A DNA stretch of 64,000 bases from assembly GCA_949987705.1 (NCBI GenBank), contig OX465283.1:162269850-162333849 (forward strand). The letters run 5' to 3'. The notes below the pieces were generated by a model that was given only the letters and a program-made list of their open reading frames with translations, had not been told where the DNA came from and ran no database searches. The position numbers and the translations under genes are program-made. This document shows, one piece after another, positions 33,204-44,564 of this stretch; the stretch's first letter is position 1, and every line of letters starts with the position of its first letter. This DNA is from Thereva unica. Its lineage: Eukaryota; Arthropoda; Insecta; Diptera; Therevidae.

Positions 33204-33350
33204 GATAGGACCTACCAAGTTCTTTCCCGTGGATCCAAATCTGAATCTATAGAGCCGTCATCCTGTGTCCCTCAAGTCAGTCATCTTGATCCTTTACTCT
33301 TTATTTTATCAATTAATGACATTGTTCCCTTGATGTCTTCAGCGTGAGCA

Positions 33351-34985
33351 TTAGTAACGATGTCCTTAAAAGGAGTCTTTTTAACCTCACGTGAACGCTG
33401 TTGTATGTGTGTGTGTTTCATGTTAATCTGGACTCATTTAGGATTGTAATTGGATAAGTAAGTGACAACTCTTCAAGTGACAACTGAATCTTCAACTTCT
33501 GAACGTATTAATCCAATAATTAATCCAAAATTTCAAATTTTTCCCTAAAAAACTTTTCTAATATAAAATTTCAAAAAATAAAACCTGAAATAAATTCTCG
33601 TTCGTTTCGTTTTCTCCCCTCCAGGATCATAAATCTTACTTTCTCGCGTTATTTAAATCCCGCTCAATATGTTCTTAAGTTATTACCTAGTTTAAAAACT
33701 TTCAACTCAACTCAATCAAGCCATTTCAAAATGGCTATAAGATTCCGTAGCAATTATCCAAATGCCTGGAAAAGGGGTGGAAATTATGACTTCATTATAA
33801 AGTGACTGCAAAAGACCGTTACTCGAAAAGAACTTGGCTTGGCTTGGCATAAAGAAGAAGCCAAAGATCAGCGAGAAAGGCGACGGCCCCATAGATGGCA
33901 GCACCAGCATCATCTCTATACTATCTGCCTGCAATCGAAGGGTGAAATTTCCAATAGAAATAACTAGAAGGGAAAAGTTGCTCGGCACTTATTTTATCCA
34001 TTCCATTAAAGTTCCAGCCCGCCGCCCCGTGTTAAACTTATGAAACGAGACGAAAGACTCAAGAATGGAAAATTTCTTCCTCTTTCATTTTGCACAATTT
34101 TCCTTTCTATTTCTTTTTTCTTTTCTTAAAAAAAAAAAAAATAAATTCTTTTTTTTTACTTCTCCTTTTCTGCATCAAGTGCTTCCAACGGAAAAACTTT
34201 TAAGTTGCTGTCTTCGGCGTCATGGAAAGAAAGTTCGAATCAAATTCTATGCAAAAATCATTTATATACACGAGGGCAGACACCGGGCTTTAAAGCTACA
34301 CGGAGTCTCGGTATTTATATGGGGATAAAAAATGGAGAGTTTCCTTTAAGGGAAACTTCGGTAAACTACTTTAAAATAGGGGTTTTGCATTCTGGTTAAA
34401 AAGAAACCATTCACGCGAATTTCCATAAAGGAGAGCTTCTGTTCTGCTCTGTTCTGGGTTCGTTCATTGAAAATACCTGAAGCAAGTTTCAATGCAAACT
34501 CAGCAAAAACAAACATGATCCAAGGAAGACCTCTCTTTTCTTTTATGGCGAGTTAAGCTGTTCATTAAATCATTTTTGTGTTTTTAAGCTGTTCTTTTGC
34601 AGGTACTGGTTTATAATATCAAGGATTTTAATTACCTTGGTACATGGAGTTGTCCTGGATGTTAACTTGCAGCAAGCTAGCGGCAATTTGTGACGAAAAC
34701 GTGGACCAAGTGCTCACAATGATGAATTGGATGAATCACTCCAACGACATGAGTATTTCTGGCTGAGATCCTCGAAGACAATACAAGTTTCAAGTTGTCC
34801 TAAAGTACTCGGCCAATGCTGTTCCAGCTCTAGACAACTGGTACTCGTTAGATATGACGAAGGCTCAAGTGACGAGTGAGACATAAGGGAAACCAACTTC
34901 ATTAACTAGCGCCACGCTGGGGCTGTGAAGATTCATTACCTGCAGCTGAAGATGAGTCTTCGAGCGCAGAATCCGTCTGCTTGTG
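33351..34985. other. No recognised gene
   Basis: Nothing recognised. Poly-A and poly-T runs lie at 34128-34142 and 34149-34157. The frames at 33716-33988, 33834-34043 and 34065-34328 match nothing I know. Confidence 0.4.
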
Positions 34986-34987
34986 GT

Positions 34988-35358
34988 ATTGAGGTTCATT
35001 CATATCTGCAGACATCAAGCGTGCCAGACACGCTCCGCGCCAGACAAAATAGTATTTTTCTATACAGTGTGCATGAACGTATTCGTAGACGTGGACAGAA
35101 ACGGGCCAGTATTTACGGAAAGAATATTTTGTCTGTGCGGTTCATGTCTGTACGTGTCTGTGGGTGTCTGCCGGGAAGTATGAATAGATAGCATCGGGAC
35201 CATATCTTTTCTTGGATACCTTCCACTGAGAAGTGTTTGAATTTTTTCTGTCTGTCGTCTGATACGGCACGCTAGATGTGAATGAACGGCGTCTGTCGGT
35301 GTCTTTCGCGGTAGCTGTCTGGCATTCTCGATGCTTTTATATATAAGCGGACCTTTAG
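34988..35358 (+). repeat. Dispersed inverted-repeat element rich in CAGACA/TGTCTG, copy 1
   Basis: This copy aligns over most of its length with the reverse complement of 60545-60930, including GTGCCAGACA, GGAAAGAATATTTTGTCTGT, GTGTCTGTGGGTGTCTGCCG and CGGCGTCTGTCGGTGTCT. Its ends are inverted relative to each other: the left resembles AAAGGTCTGTTCATAT and the right, reverse-complemented, AAAGGTCCGCTTATAT. It has no transposase, so a MITE is the likely identity. Confidence 0.8.
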
Positions 35359-36589
35359 TCCAGACATAGTGTGCTCGGTAATGTTCGGGGCAACAATCAC
35401 TGCCCAAAGTGTTCAACACATGAAGTATGCCAATCTAGGCTGGTAGGTGCTTCAAAAACGCACAGGCATATTTTCCTATTCAGGGAATAGAAGCTTTAAC
35501 AAAGTTCCACCAAAAAAACTCAACTGAAAATAGTTCACTCAGAGGAGCAAACCTCAGATCCCTCGAACAGAAGAGGACCAAACTGAACAATGGTCCGGGT
35601 CGATCAAAGTGTCTCTAGGTGGTGGTAACCAGTGCAAAGTTGGCCTCATTCTATGGATATAATCTACGACCCCGTTGAACCTCTGAACAATTGGCACAGT
35701 TGCAGGAGGCGATTATTGATCAAAATAAGCGAGATAACGATTCCCTGTTGGATCACCGAAGTCAGCCTTCTGTCCTGATAGTTTTGAGGTGCAGTTCTCT
35801 CTCTCTCTCGTTAGTAGAAAGTCAAGGACCGAACGGAACGAGAAGGCTGATAACCTGTCAAAGCAGGATTCGACCCCAGGAGTTCTGAGTTCCGGAACCA
35901 TTGCCTCTTCAATAAAAAGGAATCGCGTCGGGAAATGGATCAGTGCAAGTGAAACGGTGAGATGCTGTGACCACGTATATATACGGCTAAAAAAGAGATC
36001 CTTAACCATCGATATCAGCTAAAAGGAATGAAAATCCTTAAAGTTCTCATTGTGCTTGAAGGAAACCGAGAGGTGTGTCGAATGGTGTGTCACTGTCTAG
36101 AGTTGCTCGGGAGAGAATGGCTGTAAAACGAGTATCTATTGGATGGAGGATGTGAGGCAAATTTCTTTCTTACACTTACAGAGGGAATCGAAGAAACGAA
36201 ACAATAATATACAGTTTGACTGAAGAGACTCTCCTTCACTTGACTAATATTTAGTTGATCTTCACTTGGTATAATGGGCATCTTTTGCCTGTCGCACTGT
36301 TGCTACTATCGCCCTCATTTTAAGAGCATGCAGATAAGTCCTCTATGAGTCTAGCCCTACTGTCTCATGTGGACTCCTATAAAACCCATACCTCCTGTGG
36401 GTAGGGTAGAAGAAAAGCCTAAAAGAAGTGGAGATGGTGGTGGTGGTGCCTCACTACCTGACTCATTTCGACATTAACCGCCCTAATGTCGTCCATGCCT
36501 TTACATTCAACACGTCTTGTCTACAGCCTCTAAGTCCATCTTCGTTCGACAAGGTACGAATCCACACTTCGTTGTCGTTCAATTTCCTG
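35359..36589. other. No recognised gene
   Basis: Nothing recognised. A CTCTCTCTCTC run lies at about 35799-35809 and a GGTGGTGGTGGTGG run at about 36433-36447. Confidence 0.4.
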
Positions 36590-36925
36590 AATTGACTTGA
36601 CTCATCGAAATGGCGTAGAAAAGTAGCGGTCCCAATTCAAATTTACCTCTATTACTGTAGCAACTGTTCTACTGTCCTGCCTCTGTCTCCACTGCTCTGT
36701 TTTCGTCCTCAACACAAAACTTTTACAGTCTACATAGCTCCTTTTTGCCCAAATCACAGCCCTAGTTCAAACGCAGCGTTTATTGGCTTCACATTCTGCA
36801 CTCCATAGACTCCTCTTAACCGATTTTGTCCCTCCCCTCATTCCTCAAGCTAAGTTTACTGATATTGTAAACTGACGTAAAAGATAACATGAATTGGTGA
36901 CCCCTAAACCTAGACTTATGGCCCG
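36590..36925 (+). pseudogene. Strongly decayed LINE 3' fragment (copy E)
   Basis: A YCSNCSTVLPASVSTALFSS block near 36655-36715 resembles the YYHSDCSTEILYFLPARQYF block of the LINE at 56.5 kb. It is followed by FKRSVYWLHIL (for EFKxxVHRHLL) and a degenerate family tail with CTAAGTTTACTGA and TGGTGACCCC. No complete motif remains. Confidence 0.45.
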
Positions 36926-37449
36926 TCCACACAAAATAACCACGGCCCTATGTGATTGTAGTCGATAGCCAGAATAGACCATTTTTTCATTCTAGCTGTC
37001 AGCGGGGCTTATTCGCTGCATCTCTATATTAAAATCCAGCCTTGCACCGTTCCCTGGTTGATGGAAACGTTCGCCCTATATTATATGGGAGCTGGTGCTG
37101 CCAATTTTCCTGCGGGTCAAGAAATGTTGGGCAGAGGGGCCGGCTATCTAGGTCTGCTTCTTGGATACCCGAGTTCCAGGCCGTCGTCCTGCTTTTGATC
37201 TATAAGGAAGGAGTTCACGAAAGCATCCATCTGGACAGAGCCTCCATATCAGAATAAGGCATTATACAACTCGGTGCGCCCGGTGGCCAGAGGAGATCCT
37301 TAAACGACAGTGCAAAACCTACCAACTGCCATGCAGCCTTCGGCAGGATAACGTTACATCTTGGTTTGGTAGGCAGACCATAATAGCCCATACCTTTCAG
37401 GACACCTTCCAGTGGCCACCACGAGGAGGTTATGATTGCACTTCCACAA
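36926..37449. other. Unassigned; possible part of a larger hAT-type element
   Basis: The sequence CAGAGGGGCCGGCTATCTAG at about 37131 resembles a hAT-type end, and GGTGCGCCCGGTGGCC near 37275 resembles the subterminal GCACCGGGCGC of the hAT MITEs. I could not find a matching target duplication, so this is only a hint. Confidence 0.3.
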
Positions 37450-37555
37450 GTCCGAGAATGATTTTTTTTTTGTTTTTGTTTTTTTTTTCAATATCTTAAA
37501 TTGCGCCTCCATACATTGCGCCCGGTGCAAGTGCACCATACGCACATATGAAAGC
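37450..37555 (-). mobile_element. hAT-type MITE, larger part (split by LINE)
   Basis: The reverse complement of 37490-37555 (GCTTTCATATGTGCG, then GGTGCACTTGCACCGGGCGC) matches the first 60 bp of the MITE at 31197. The missing tip, GGCGC preceded by CAGGGAC, lies beyond the LINE at 38585-38598. The inner boundary to the left is not clear. Confidence 0.8.
37544..37555. repeat. 12-bp target site duplication ACATATGAAAGC (left)
   Basis: The same 12 bases occur at 38576-38587, directly after the GAA tail of the LINE. Variable-length duplications of this size are typical of target-primed reverse transcription. Confidence 0.9.
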
Positions 37556-38575
37556 ACGACTTATCCGAGGAGTTCCCGATTCAGACGGGTGTCCGACAGG
37601 GAGACGTCGCTTCGCCACTTCTCTTCAACGTTGTGATCGACGCGATTATGCGTGAAGCATTCGATGGACGACTCGGAGTTCAATACGACGACAACAACTT
37701 CGTAACAGACTTAATGTTCGCCGACGATAGCGCTGTTTTCGCCGACACGGATGCCGAAGCAACGGACATCTTATACGATATTTCCCGCATCGCCCAATCA
37801 TACGGGTTAAACATCAATGCGGAAAAGACCAAAGTGCTCACAACGGATGGATCAAGAGCCAGTGTTCACCTCGATGGAACCCAAATCGAACAGGTTCCAA
37901 GGTTCAAATATTTGGGATCATTGGTTGAGGAAACGAAAGTAGCATCGACGGCCGACGTTCACAGCCGTATCGGCCAGGCAACAGCAACATTCGCCTCGCT
38001 CAAGTGGTGCATATGGAAACGAGCAAATATCTCCATCAAAACAAAACTACGTCTTTACCGAACGTTGATTCTTCCGATTCTTCTTTATGGATCTGAAACG
38101 TGGACACTGCTCAAACCGGACGTTAAGAAGCTCGAGGTCTTCCAAATGCGATGTTTGAGGCAGATCCTCCGTGTCTCACTCCGTGATCGCCTTCGAAACG
38201 AGGTTGTCAGACAAAGATGCGATCAGCAAACACTGATCGAAGAAGAAATGCAAAAACGTCGACTACGGTGGTTTGGACATGTTTGCCGAATGGATGATAA
38301 CCGCTTGCCACGTAAACTTCTCTGGCGAGACCGTCCTGCAGACTGGAGAATACAGCGATCGGCACCGAAGAAAACCTGGTTGAAGAATATCGAGGGTGAC
38401 TTAAAGAATCAACGATTATCAGTTACCGAGGCTCGAGACACCGCCATAAACCGAGAAGAATGGAAGCGAATCGTGAATAGAGTTCGGGACCCAGCGGCAC
38501 CGACAGCAGCGTATCCGTTGCGGGGACGTCTCGCTCGGACCGCCAGCTAACGGATCAAAGAAGAAGAAGAAGAAG
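37556..38575 (+). pseudogene. 5'-truncated RTE-like LINE with (GAA)n tail
   Basis: An uninterrupted frame runs from 37558 to 38550. Only the last 305 residues follow a possible GTG start, which has no biological meaning here. Motifs in order are IQTGVRQGDVASPLLFNVVI, LMFADDSAVF (catalytic FADD at about 37717-37728), RFKYLGSLVEE, LYGSETWTLL and RRLRWFGHVCRMDDNRLPRK. This is the back half of an RTE-like reverse transcriptase and its C-terminal domain. The endonuclease and the front of RT are missing through 5' truncation. The 3' end is AAAGAAGAAGAAGAAGAAG. The open frame and perfect target duplication indicate a fairly recent insertion. Confidence 0.9.
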
Positions 38576-38587
38576 ACATATGAAAGC

Positions 38588-38598
38588 GCCGTCCCTGC
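38588..38598 (-). mobile_element. hAT-type MITE tip
   Basis: GCCGTCCCTG after the right target duplication completes, in reverse complement, the tip CAGGGACGGC of the MITE interrupted by the LINE. Confidence 0.75.
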
Positions 38599-38928
38599 CT
38601 ACAGGTTATTGCTTAGGGCACAGGGTGCTACTCTGCGATGTTGGACGGCTGCAGATACGGTTTGCCAATCAATTGTCGGTGGAGTCAGACGTTTCTTTCG
38701 CAGTTCTGCTGCATTACACAAGCTGACACTTAGTATACTTCAATGGTTTCAATCTACTTAACAAAACATGTGACAGTACTTTGCAAACTAGGTTAAACAA
38801 CATGATTGGTCTGAAGTTTTTGCAGTTCATTACCTTCCCTTTCTTTTGGGCTCGATTTCATGTCTCGAAGCCATTCTATCAGCATCTTTCTGCTTCTCCA
38901 GTATACATCCACTATACTACCACTACTA
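38599..38928. other. No recognised gene
   Basis: Nothing recognised in this spacer. Confidence 0.4.
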
Positions 38929-39057
38929 CAGGGTGCGCCATCTAGACCTTCGGTATTTCAACATTGAACAACTCTGACATTTTTCGGCCGATTTTGACAA
39001 ATGCACACGATTCTGAAACGTCATTCAGTACCATTTTCGTTATGAGTAAATACAAGA
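38929..39057 (+). mobile_element. Isolated 5' end of the mariner-like element
   Basis: CAGGGTGCGCCATCTAGACC starts directly after a TA at 38927-38928, as expected for a TA-targeting element. The next 120 bp align with 17694-17800, including CTTCGGTATTTCAACATTGA and the first ATG. The rest of the transposase is absent. Confidence 0.8.
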
Positions 39058-41510
39058 GCTTGGCAGCATAGGGGTAATACCACTTACCCACTTTTGCATT
39101 AAAGCTCCTACTACGAGTATGAGCTATATCTTTTCGGTAATTCGATGGTTGAAAAACAAGTTCAACAATTGTGCTTATTAAAATCAAATTTCGTTGGACT
39201 TCTTTTAAATGTCAGAAGAAAAATGCAAAAGAAAAAATATAAAATAATTAACAAGCCGTAATCACCCATCCATAAGGACTGGGCCGACCTTGCCGATCAA
39301 GAAAAACCAAAAGCATTTAAATAATTATCATGAATGGTGAAATTCAAAAACGAAAATATATTTTTTTATTTTTTTCCCAGTCAATTTCAATTAAATTCCA
39401 CAAAAAAAAAAAACAATCAGAATAAACGATTTCATGATTGAAATTGCTTCAGCAGCAATAAGTGGTAATAATACATAAATGTACTTGAGGGCACATAATA
39501 AAATATGGCTGCTTTCATCTATCAGTGGGAATTCACCTGTTTCCCGTTCCCCATCAACATCATCCTCGAAGAAACGCCGCCCCCGCACCACAGCACTTTC
39601 TGTTGCTTGGTGAAAGGTAGAAGACATTAACACAAAGAATTTTCTTTGTATCCCTCTATATAACCTTAATTTCTGAATACATTATGCAAAATCACCTTGT
39701 GCTGTTTATAACCGGCTTTAATCATTCCTGAATGACGGCGAAGGAAGACCCTTTTCCCCGAAAAAAGGAAGAAGAAGAAAAAAATGTTGGGGATAGTATA
39801 TATACATATATATGGGGGGGTATATGGCAAGGATCGACCTGGCGCTAACACATTCAGAGAGACACTTTGAGAGATCCTAAGAAAATTTGCGAAATCGAAC
39901 ATTGAAACGTTCGGCATGCATAATTCATGCTGATGGCGCCCCCACCTACCGCCCCCACCCCCTCAGCATTTTCGAATTTATGGTGATGGGTCTCACATTA
40001 TGGGGTATGCTACGGTTTCCGCAAAGCCATGTAGTACGACGACGGTCCCACCACCCTGTGTCCCGATGGCCATGAAAGACTGCCTAGCGCCTACCTCTAC
40101 ACCTACCGGGGCAGCACCGAAGCACCGGATCACCGAAGCTACCACTTTACCAGGAATTCCCTGTATATGCTATATATGCTACAGCAGCCGATGTCGGTAT
40201 GTTCATCAGGACAATAACACACACTCAAACATCCATAAATTCGGGATGTGTGTATGATAAATGTTTATTGAAAAAAGATTGGTGAGCTGTTGCTCAATTT
40301 TTCACATATCTCGATTTTCGGGGGCCCAGTTTGAGGCCTTTTCCAATTTCATTTCGCTGCTAGAGGTTCTCGGCATCCTGAATTCGCCCCCAACACATTC
40401 CCACACCCAACCGACCGAATACCCAGTTTTGTATGGAACGAGCTGAATTCGCCACCCGCGTAAAGGTGGCGGCTCCGCCATATGTGTGTGGAGGGCCAGA
40501 GAGATATCTGCTCCTGCCAGCAGGTTTTCGGGTTTATTATGATTGGGTGAGGAGTTCGCAACCCCCAATCTCGCTCGCATAGCCCTTTGCAATCCATTCA
40601 TTTCGTGATTTATTTTTATGGTACGAGAGTACGACTGAATGAGCTTTCGGGTGTCTGCTGCTGATGTTCTGTATATAAATATCATCTAATGGATTTTTAA
40701 TGTTCTCCTCATTATTTCTGGTATGATATGGATTGGTCCAAAATATCAAAGGCATCTACTTTATTAAGACGAGTAGAACAAAAGTCTCTATGGAAGGATG
40801 CTAGAAGCTGAAAATAAAAATAATACAACAAGAGCACAAAACATAGGGTGGTGCGGTGGTGGCGGTGTGGTGCTGCAGAAAAAACAGTAGTAATAAATCA
40901 CATATGGCGTATGAAAAGAGAAGCTATATTCTGGCCACGTTTTGAGTAGAATCATAAAATAAATCTGATATTACGACTGTATAAATATACTTTTGCGTAA
41001 ATCTATCAAAGTGTATGCGAGTATATCTATCAGCGGCTTAGCTACTTCTTTTCACTGTTATACATTTGAAGGGAAATACTTTTCATGCTCGTAAATTATC
41101 TTTTTAGACATGGTTTTTTCGTTGCTGTGCGCCTAAAAGGATATGCGAATGCCATAGTTGCCTGCCCTGTTTTTGCCGGTGGAAGGCTATAGTGAAATAT
41201 CATTGCTTTCTGGCTTTATTATTCGGTAATTTTCATATTTAAACAGGGCCGTTTTGTCGGTTGATGAAATATTTATAAATTATTAAATGATTTAATAATA
41301 ATGTGAGCGTTACGCATTCGAATCGAGATTGTAGTATTTGTTTTGTGTTGGGTAGTATTGAGCTCAGGAACCACCCAGTTCGTCATAACGTTGAAACGTC
41401 ATAGTGCAATGTCTATAGTAGAAACCTTTGCTTCAAAGATTGATCAGTTTTAAGGCTGTGAAGAGATGACCCATGAAGGATGAGGAAGAACATGGCGATG
41501 AATTCAGCGT
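39058..41510. other. No recognised gene
   Basis: About 2.4 kb without a recognisable gene. A TATATATACATATATATG run lies near 39795-39815 and a GGTGGTGCGGTGGTGGCGG-type run near 40848-40870. Short frames at 40261-40446 and 40302-40685 overlap in opposite directions and match nothing I know. Confidence 0.4.
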
Positions 41511-41636
41511 TTATTTATTTATTTGCCAAACAAGGCACTTAACAAAAACAGTTACAGATAAATACATATTAACATTAATAAGGAACATTGCAGTATTTAA
41601 TATTTAAATATTAAACTAAGATCTAGGTCTATAATG

Positions 41637-44468
41637 TTAGTTAGAAGAGGACAATAGGGAAATTAGTTTTCTTTTATAGGAACTTTTGTTAATTGAGGGA
41701 GAGAAACAGGACGCGTAGGAATTGAAGGTAATGTAGCACCTGTTAACAGGCTCGTTTCTAGCATATTCAGTGCGATGCGGGTACTCTTTAAGCAGTTTGG
41801 AATGTCTTGTTTGTCGAGTATCGTTAAATTTGATTGTGTCCGACAGGAACTGCACCTTGAGGTTATTGTTCAGGACATCCAGGGTAAAACAAGATATAAG
41901 CAATTTCCGTCTAAGGGATAGAGGCAAGAGATCAAGGATTTTGAGCCTATCCTTATAGTGAGGAAGGTTGTGAAAACCCGAAGGATTATAGAGGTTCCTA
42001 AGCGCAAAAAGAAGGAACTTCTTTTGGACAGATTCTATTCGATTACTACTAATTTGAAATATAGGATCCCAGATCTGGCACGCATACTCAAGAATAGGAC
42101 GGACCAATGAGCAAAACAAGGCTTTAGTAACCCAAACATTGTCGAACTCTTTAGCTCTTCTCTTGATAAAGCCCAACAGCTTGTTGGATCTAGCAATAAT
42201 ATTATCATAGTGTAAGTTAAAGTTTAACTTGCTGTCGAGGACAATGCCTAAATCAACAATGTGATCGACACGATCCAAGACATTGTCATTGAGATAATAA
42301 TTTTGCAGCTGTTTGTTTCTTTTCCTGGAGAAGGTGATTACGTGGCACTTACTGGTGTTAAGAAGAAGATTGTTAGTGGTGCACCAGTCATGTAGTGCAT
42401 TAAGTTTCGACTGTAAAAAGGATACATCAGTTTGAGACCTTATAGCACTATAAATTTTTAAATCATCGGCGTAAAAGAGGTTCGGAATGCCATTTAATAT
42501 TTCAGATAGATCGGAAATGAATATGTTAAATAGAAGTGGCCCTAGGTGGCTGCCTTGCGGTACACCTGAGGTTACATTGATTTCTTTTGAGAGGAAGCCC
42601 TGAAATCTTACCATCTGAGTTCTCCCGTTAAGATAGGATGTTATCCAATCCAGAAGGGGGCCGGATATCCCAAATCTTAATAATTTCATATATAGAATGT
42701 GGTGGTCTACTCGATCGAATGCCTTGCTGAAGTCAGTGTAGACAGCGTCAAACTGGTGGCCTTGTTCCATACCGCACAGTAGTTCGGATATCATTATCAT
42801 AAGATTGGATGTGGTGGAACGACCTTTTCTGAAACCATGTTGCTGATCGTTCAGGTTCGGAACAATTAGAGGGGCAATCTTGTCATAGATAAGTTTTTCA
42901 AATAGTTTAGGGATAACAGATAGGATAGCAATGCCCCTATAGTTGTCCACCGCATGTTTATCACCTGACTTAAAGATTGGTGTGAGGAAGGATTTCTTCC
43001 ATACCGAAGGAAACTTACCGGCAGAAAGGGACTTGTTAAAAATGAGGTGAAGAGGGAGTAGAATGAGTTGGGCGTGGCTCTGCAAGAAACTTGCAGGTAG
43101 ACAGTCCGGACCGTGACCTTTATTGACCTCCAGATCTATAAGACCTGTCATTATATCTTCGGGCGATAAAGATATATTGTCTATAAGGACCGCAGTTTCG
43201 GAATACTCTCTTGGGACAGTGTGTGCAGTCGAAGAAATGGGGCAGAAGATTTCACTGAACCTGTCCGCAAACATGTTTGAAATTTCTTGGGGGAGAGAGG
43301 AGTGCGTGATACCGTTTGTCATTGTTGTCGGGTAGCCTGATGTTTTTCGCTTTAGGTTAACGAAATCAAAGAATTTTTTAGGATTACGTATGATATTTTC
43401 ACCGACAGTCTTTGCATAGGTAGTATAGGCCTCCCGTGACCTATGACTAAATTCTGAGGCTAACCTGGCGTATTCAGATTTCTGCTCAGCACTAACATTG
43501 TTGTTATTTTTCACTACGCGGTACAATTTATTTCTCCTATTACGAAGGGACCGAGTGTTTTTGTCAAGCCATGGCTCCGTCAATTTATCTCTTTTTTTTA
43601 TTTTGGGTACGAATCTGCCAATGGTGTTAAAGATAACATCGTAGAATCTAGTAACTAGCTCGTCAATATCATCACCATCAAGTAGATCCTCCCAGTTAAT
43701 AAGGGATAATTCAGTGCTAATACTAACATTATCGGCATTCTTAAAATCGAAGACTACAGAGTTGTTATAGGAGGCGAGAAAATCAGTTATTGTAGAACTG
43801 AGCTCGACGACCCACGCGGAATGATGTGTAGTGTTATTAAATAGATTCTCCTCTTCAGAAGCGGGAAGCACGTTCAAATCTTCATAGAGGTTAGTGAAGA
43901 TTAAATCCAACCATATCCCATTTGAATTTGGTTGGCTAATTACCTGTTGCAAGTCGTTGCTGTAAAGATTGTCGATAAACTTTATATCGACGGGGTTTGA
44001 TACATTAATCGGAAGTAAATAATTGTCTTCCTCGTCACGAATAAAAGATATATTAGGCCGATTAAAATCACCTATGATTAATATATCTTTGCTATCGTTG
44101 GATATTTCATCTATTATATGAATCACATTATCATATATAGATTCGTCGGAGTTTGGAGGTAAGTAAAAAGAACCGATGACAATGTATTTATTTCCGAACT
44201 TTACTCGTACTAAAATATGTTCGAAGGTTTGAGACGATGTAGTCGCGATAAGTTCACTATTTAAGGGGTCTCTAACAGCTATGAGGACACCACCTCCTCT
44301 TGAGAGACCGGTAGATATATAATCTCTATCGCATCTATAAATGGACCAGCTGCCATGCAAGATCCCCTCGTTAAGGAAGGAATCATTCAACCAAGTCTCG
44401 GTTAACACCAGTACATTGAAGTCACAGGATTTGGAGTCGATAAAAAGATCCTTCAGTTTGCCTCTCAT
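41637..44468 (-). CDS. LINE ORF2: apurinic-type endonuclease plus reverse transcriptase
   Basis: The 943-residue protein nicks target DNA and copies its own RNA in the nucleus by target-primed reverse transcription. The endonuclease spans about residues 1-225: VLVLTETWLN (E24), IIGDFNRPNI (GDFN 133-136), WLDLIFTNL and THHS (214-217). The RT spans about 440-740: GHGPDCLPASFLQ, YRGIAILSVIPKLFE, HGFRKGRST, YTDFSKAFDRVDHHIL, SGVPQGSHLGPLLFNIFI and FYADDLKIY (catalytic YADD 666-669). The C-terminal part has RPILEYACQIWDP. The true frame begins upstream of this ATG: 32 more in-frame codons, including NLRLFYHNCSG directly before MRGKL, reach back to the TAA ending ORF1. All catalytic residues I can check are present. 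No RNase H is seen. Clade naming beyond Jockey/CR1-like is uncertain. Confidence 0.93.
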   Translation of the reverse strand: MRGKLKDLFIDSKSCDFNVLVLTETWLNDSFLNEGILHGSWSIYRCDRDYISTGLSRGGGVLIAVRDPLNSELIATTSSQTFEHILVRVKFGNKYIVIGSFYLPPNSDESIYDNVIHIIDEISNDSKDILIIGDFNRPNISFIRDEEDNYLLPINVSNPVDIKFIDNLYSNDLQQVISQPNSNGIWLDLIFTNLYEDLNVLPASEEENLFNNTTHHSAWVVELSSTITDFLASYNNSVVFDFKNADNVSISTELSLINWEDLLDGDDIDELVTRFYDVIFNTIGRFVPKIKKRDKLTEPWLDKNTRSLRNRRNKLYRVVKNNNNVSAEQKSEYARLASEFSHRSREAYTTYAKTVGENIIRNPKKFFDFVNLKRKTSGYPTTMTNGITHSSLPQEISNMFADRFSEIFCPISSTAHTVPREYSETAVLIDNISLSPEDIMTGLIDLEVNKGHGPDCLPASFLQSHAQLILLPLHLIFNKSLSAGKFPSVWKKSFLTPIFKSGDKHAVDNYRGIAILSVIPKLFEKLIYDKIAPLIVPNLNDQQHGFRKGRSTTSNLMIMISELLCGMEQGHQFDAVYTDFSKAFDRVDHHILYMKLLRFGISGPLLDWITSYLNGRTQMVRFQGFLSKEINVTSGVPQGSHLGPLLFNIFISDLSEILNGIPNLFYADDLKIYSAIRSQTDVSFLQSKLNALHDWCTTNNLLLNTSKCHVITFSRKRNKQLQNYYLNDNVLDRVDHIVDLGIVLDSKLNFNLHYDNIIARSNKLLGFIKRRAKEFDNVWVTKALFCSLVRPILEYACQIWDPIFQISSNRIESVQKKFLLFALRNLYNPSGFHNLPHYKDRLKILDLLPLSLRRKLLISCFTLDVLNNNLKVQFLSDTIKFNDTRQTRHSKLLKEYPHRTEYARNEPVNRCYITFNSYASCFSPSINKSSYKRKLISLLSSSN

Positions 44469-44564
44469 CCCACTGCAGTTATGATAGAAGAGTCTTAAGT
44501 TATCGGAAGATGTTAGTTTTGAATGACGGGCTGGGAGATGGTTAGAATTTCGGGGGGAAGCTAG

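Larger units (their letters stand above)
31088..33350 (+). pseudogene. LINE reverse transcriptase carrying two nested hAT-type insertions
   Basis: The host is a non-LTR reverse transcriptase on the plus strand. After 31440 it encodes SITSADIVKHIDELPFDFTY and SDGIPSAVLQSC, then SLLKTIFQKSLDKRYFPTLW. Two frameshifts near 31640-31650 and 31850 separate the FESIIYSAILPIFKRLVSTN block and the AFDKFSHSKLRKLDF block. At 31960 it is cut by a 1243-bp hAT-type element and continues at 33212 in the same frame to VPQVSHLDPLLFILSINDI (where GVPQGSHLGPLLF is expected). Upstream it is cut at 31197 by a 234-bp MITE, and the frame is open on both sides. The motif style resembles the intact LINE at 41.6 kb. 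It ends before the YADD box near 33350. Confidence 0.85.

Noticed and set aside
37131..38598. One large hAT-type element from 37131 to 38598
   Set aside because: The left CAGAGGGGCC could be an end, but the eight bases before it do not match those after 38598, so no duplication supports it.
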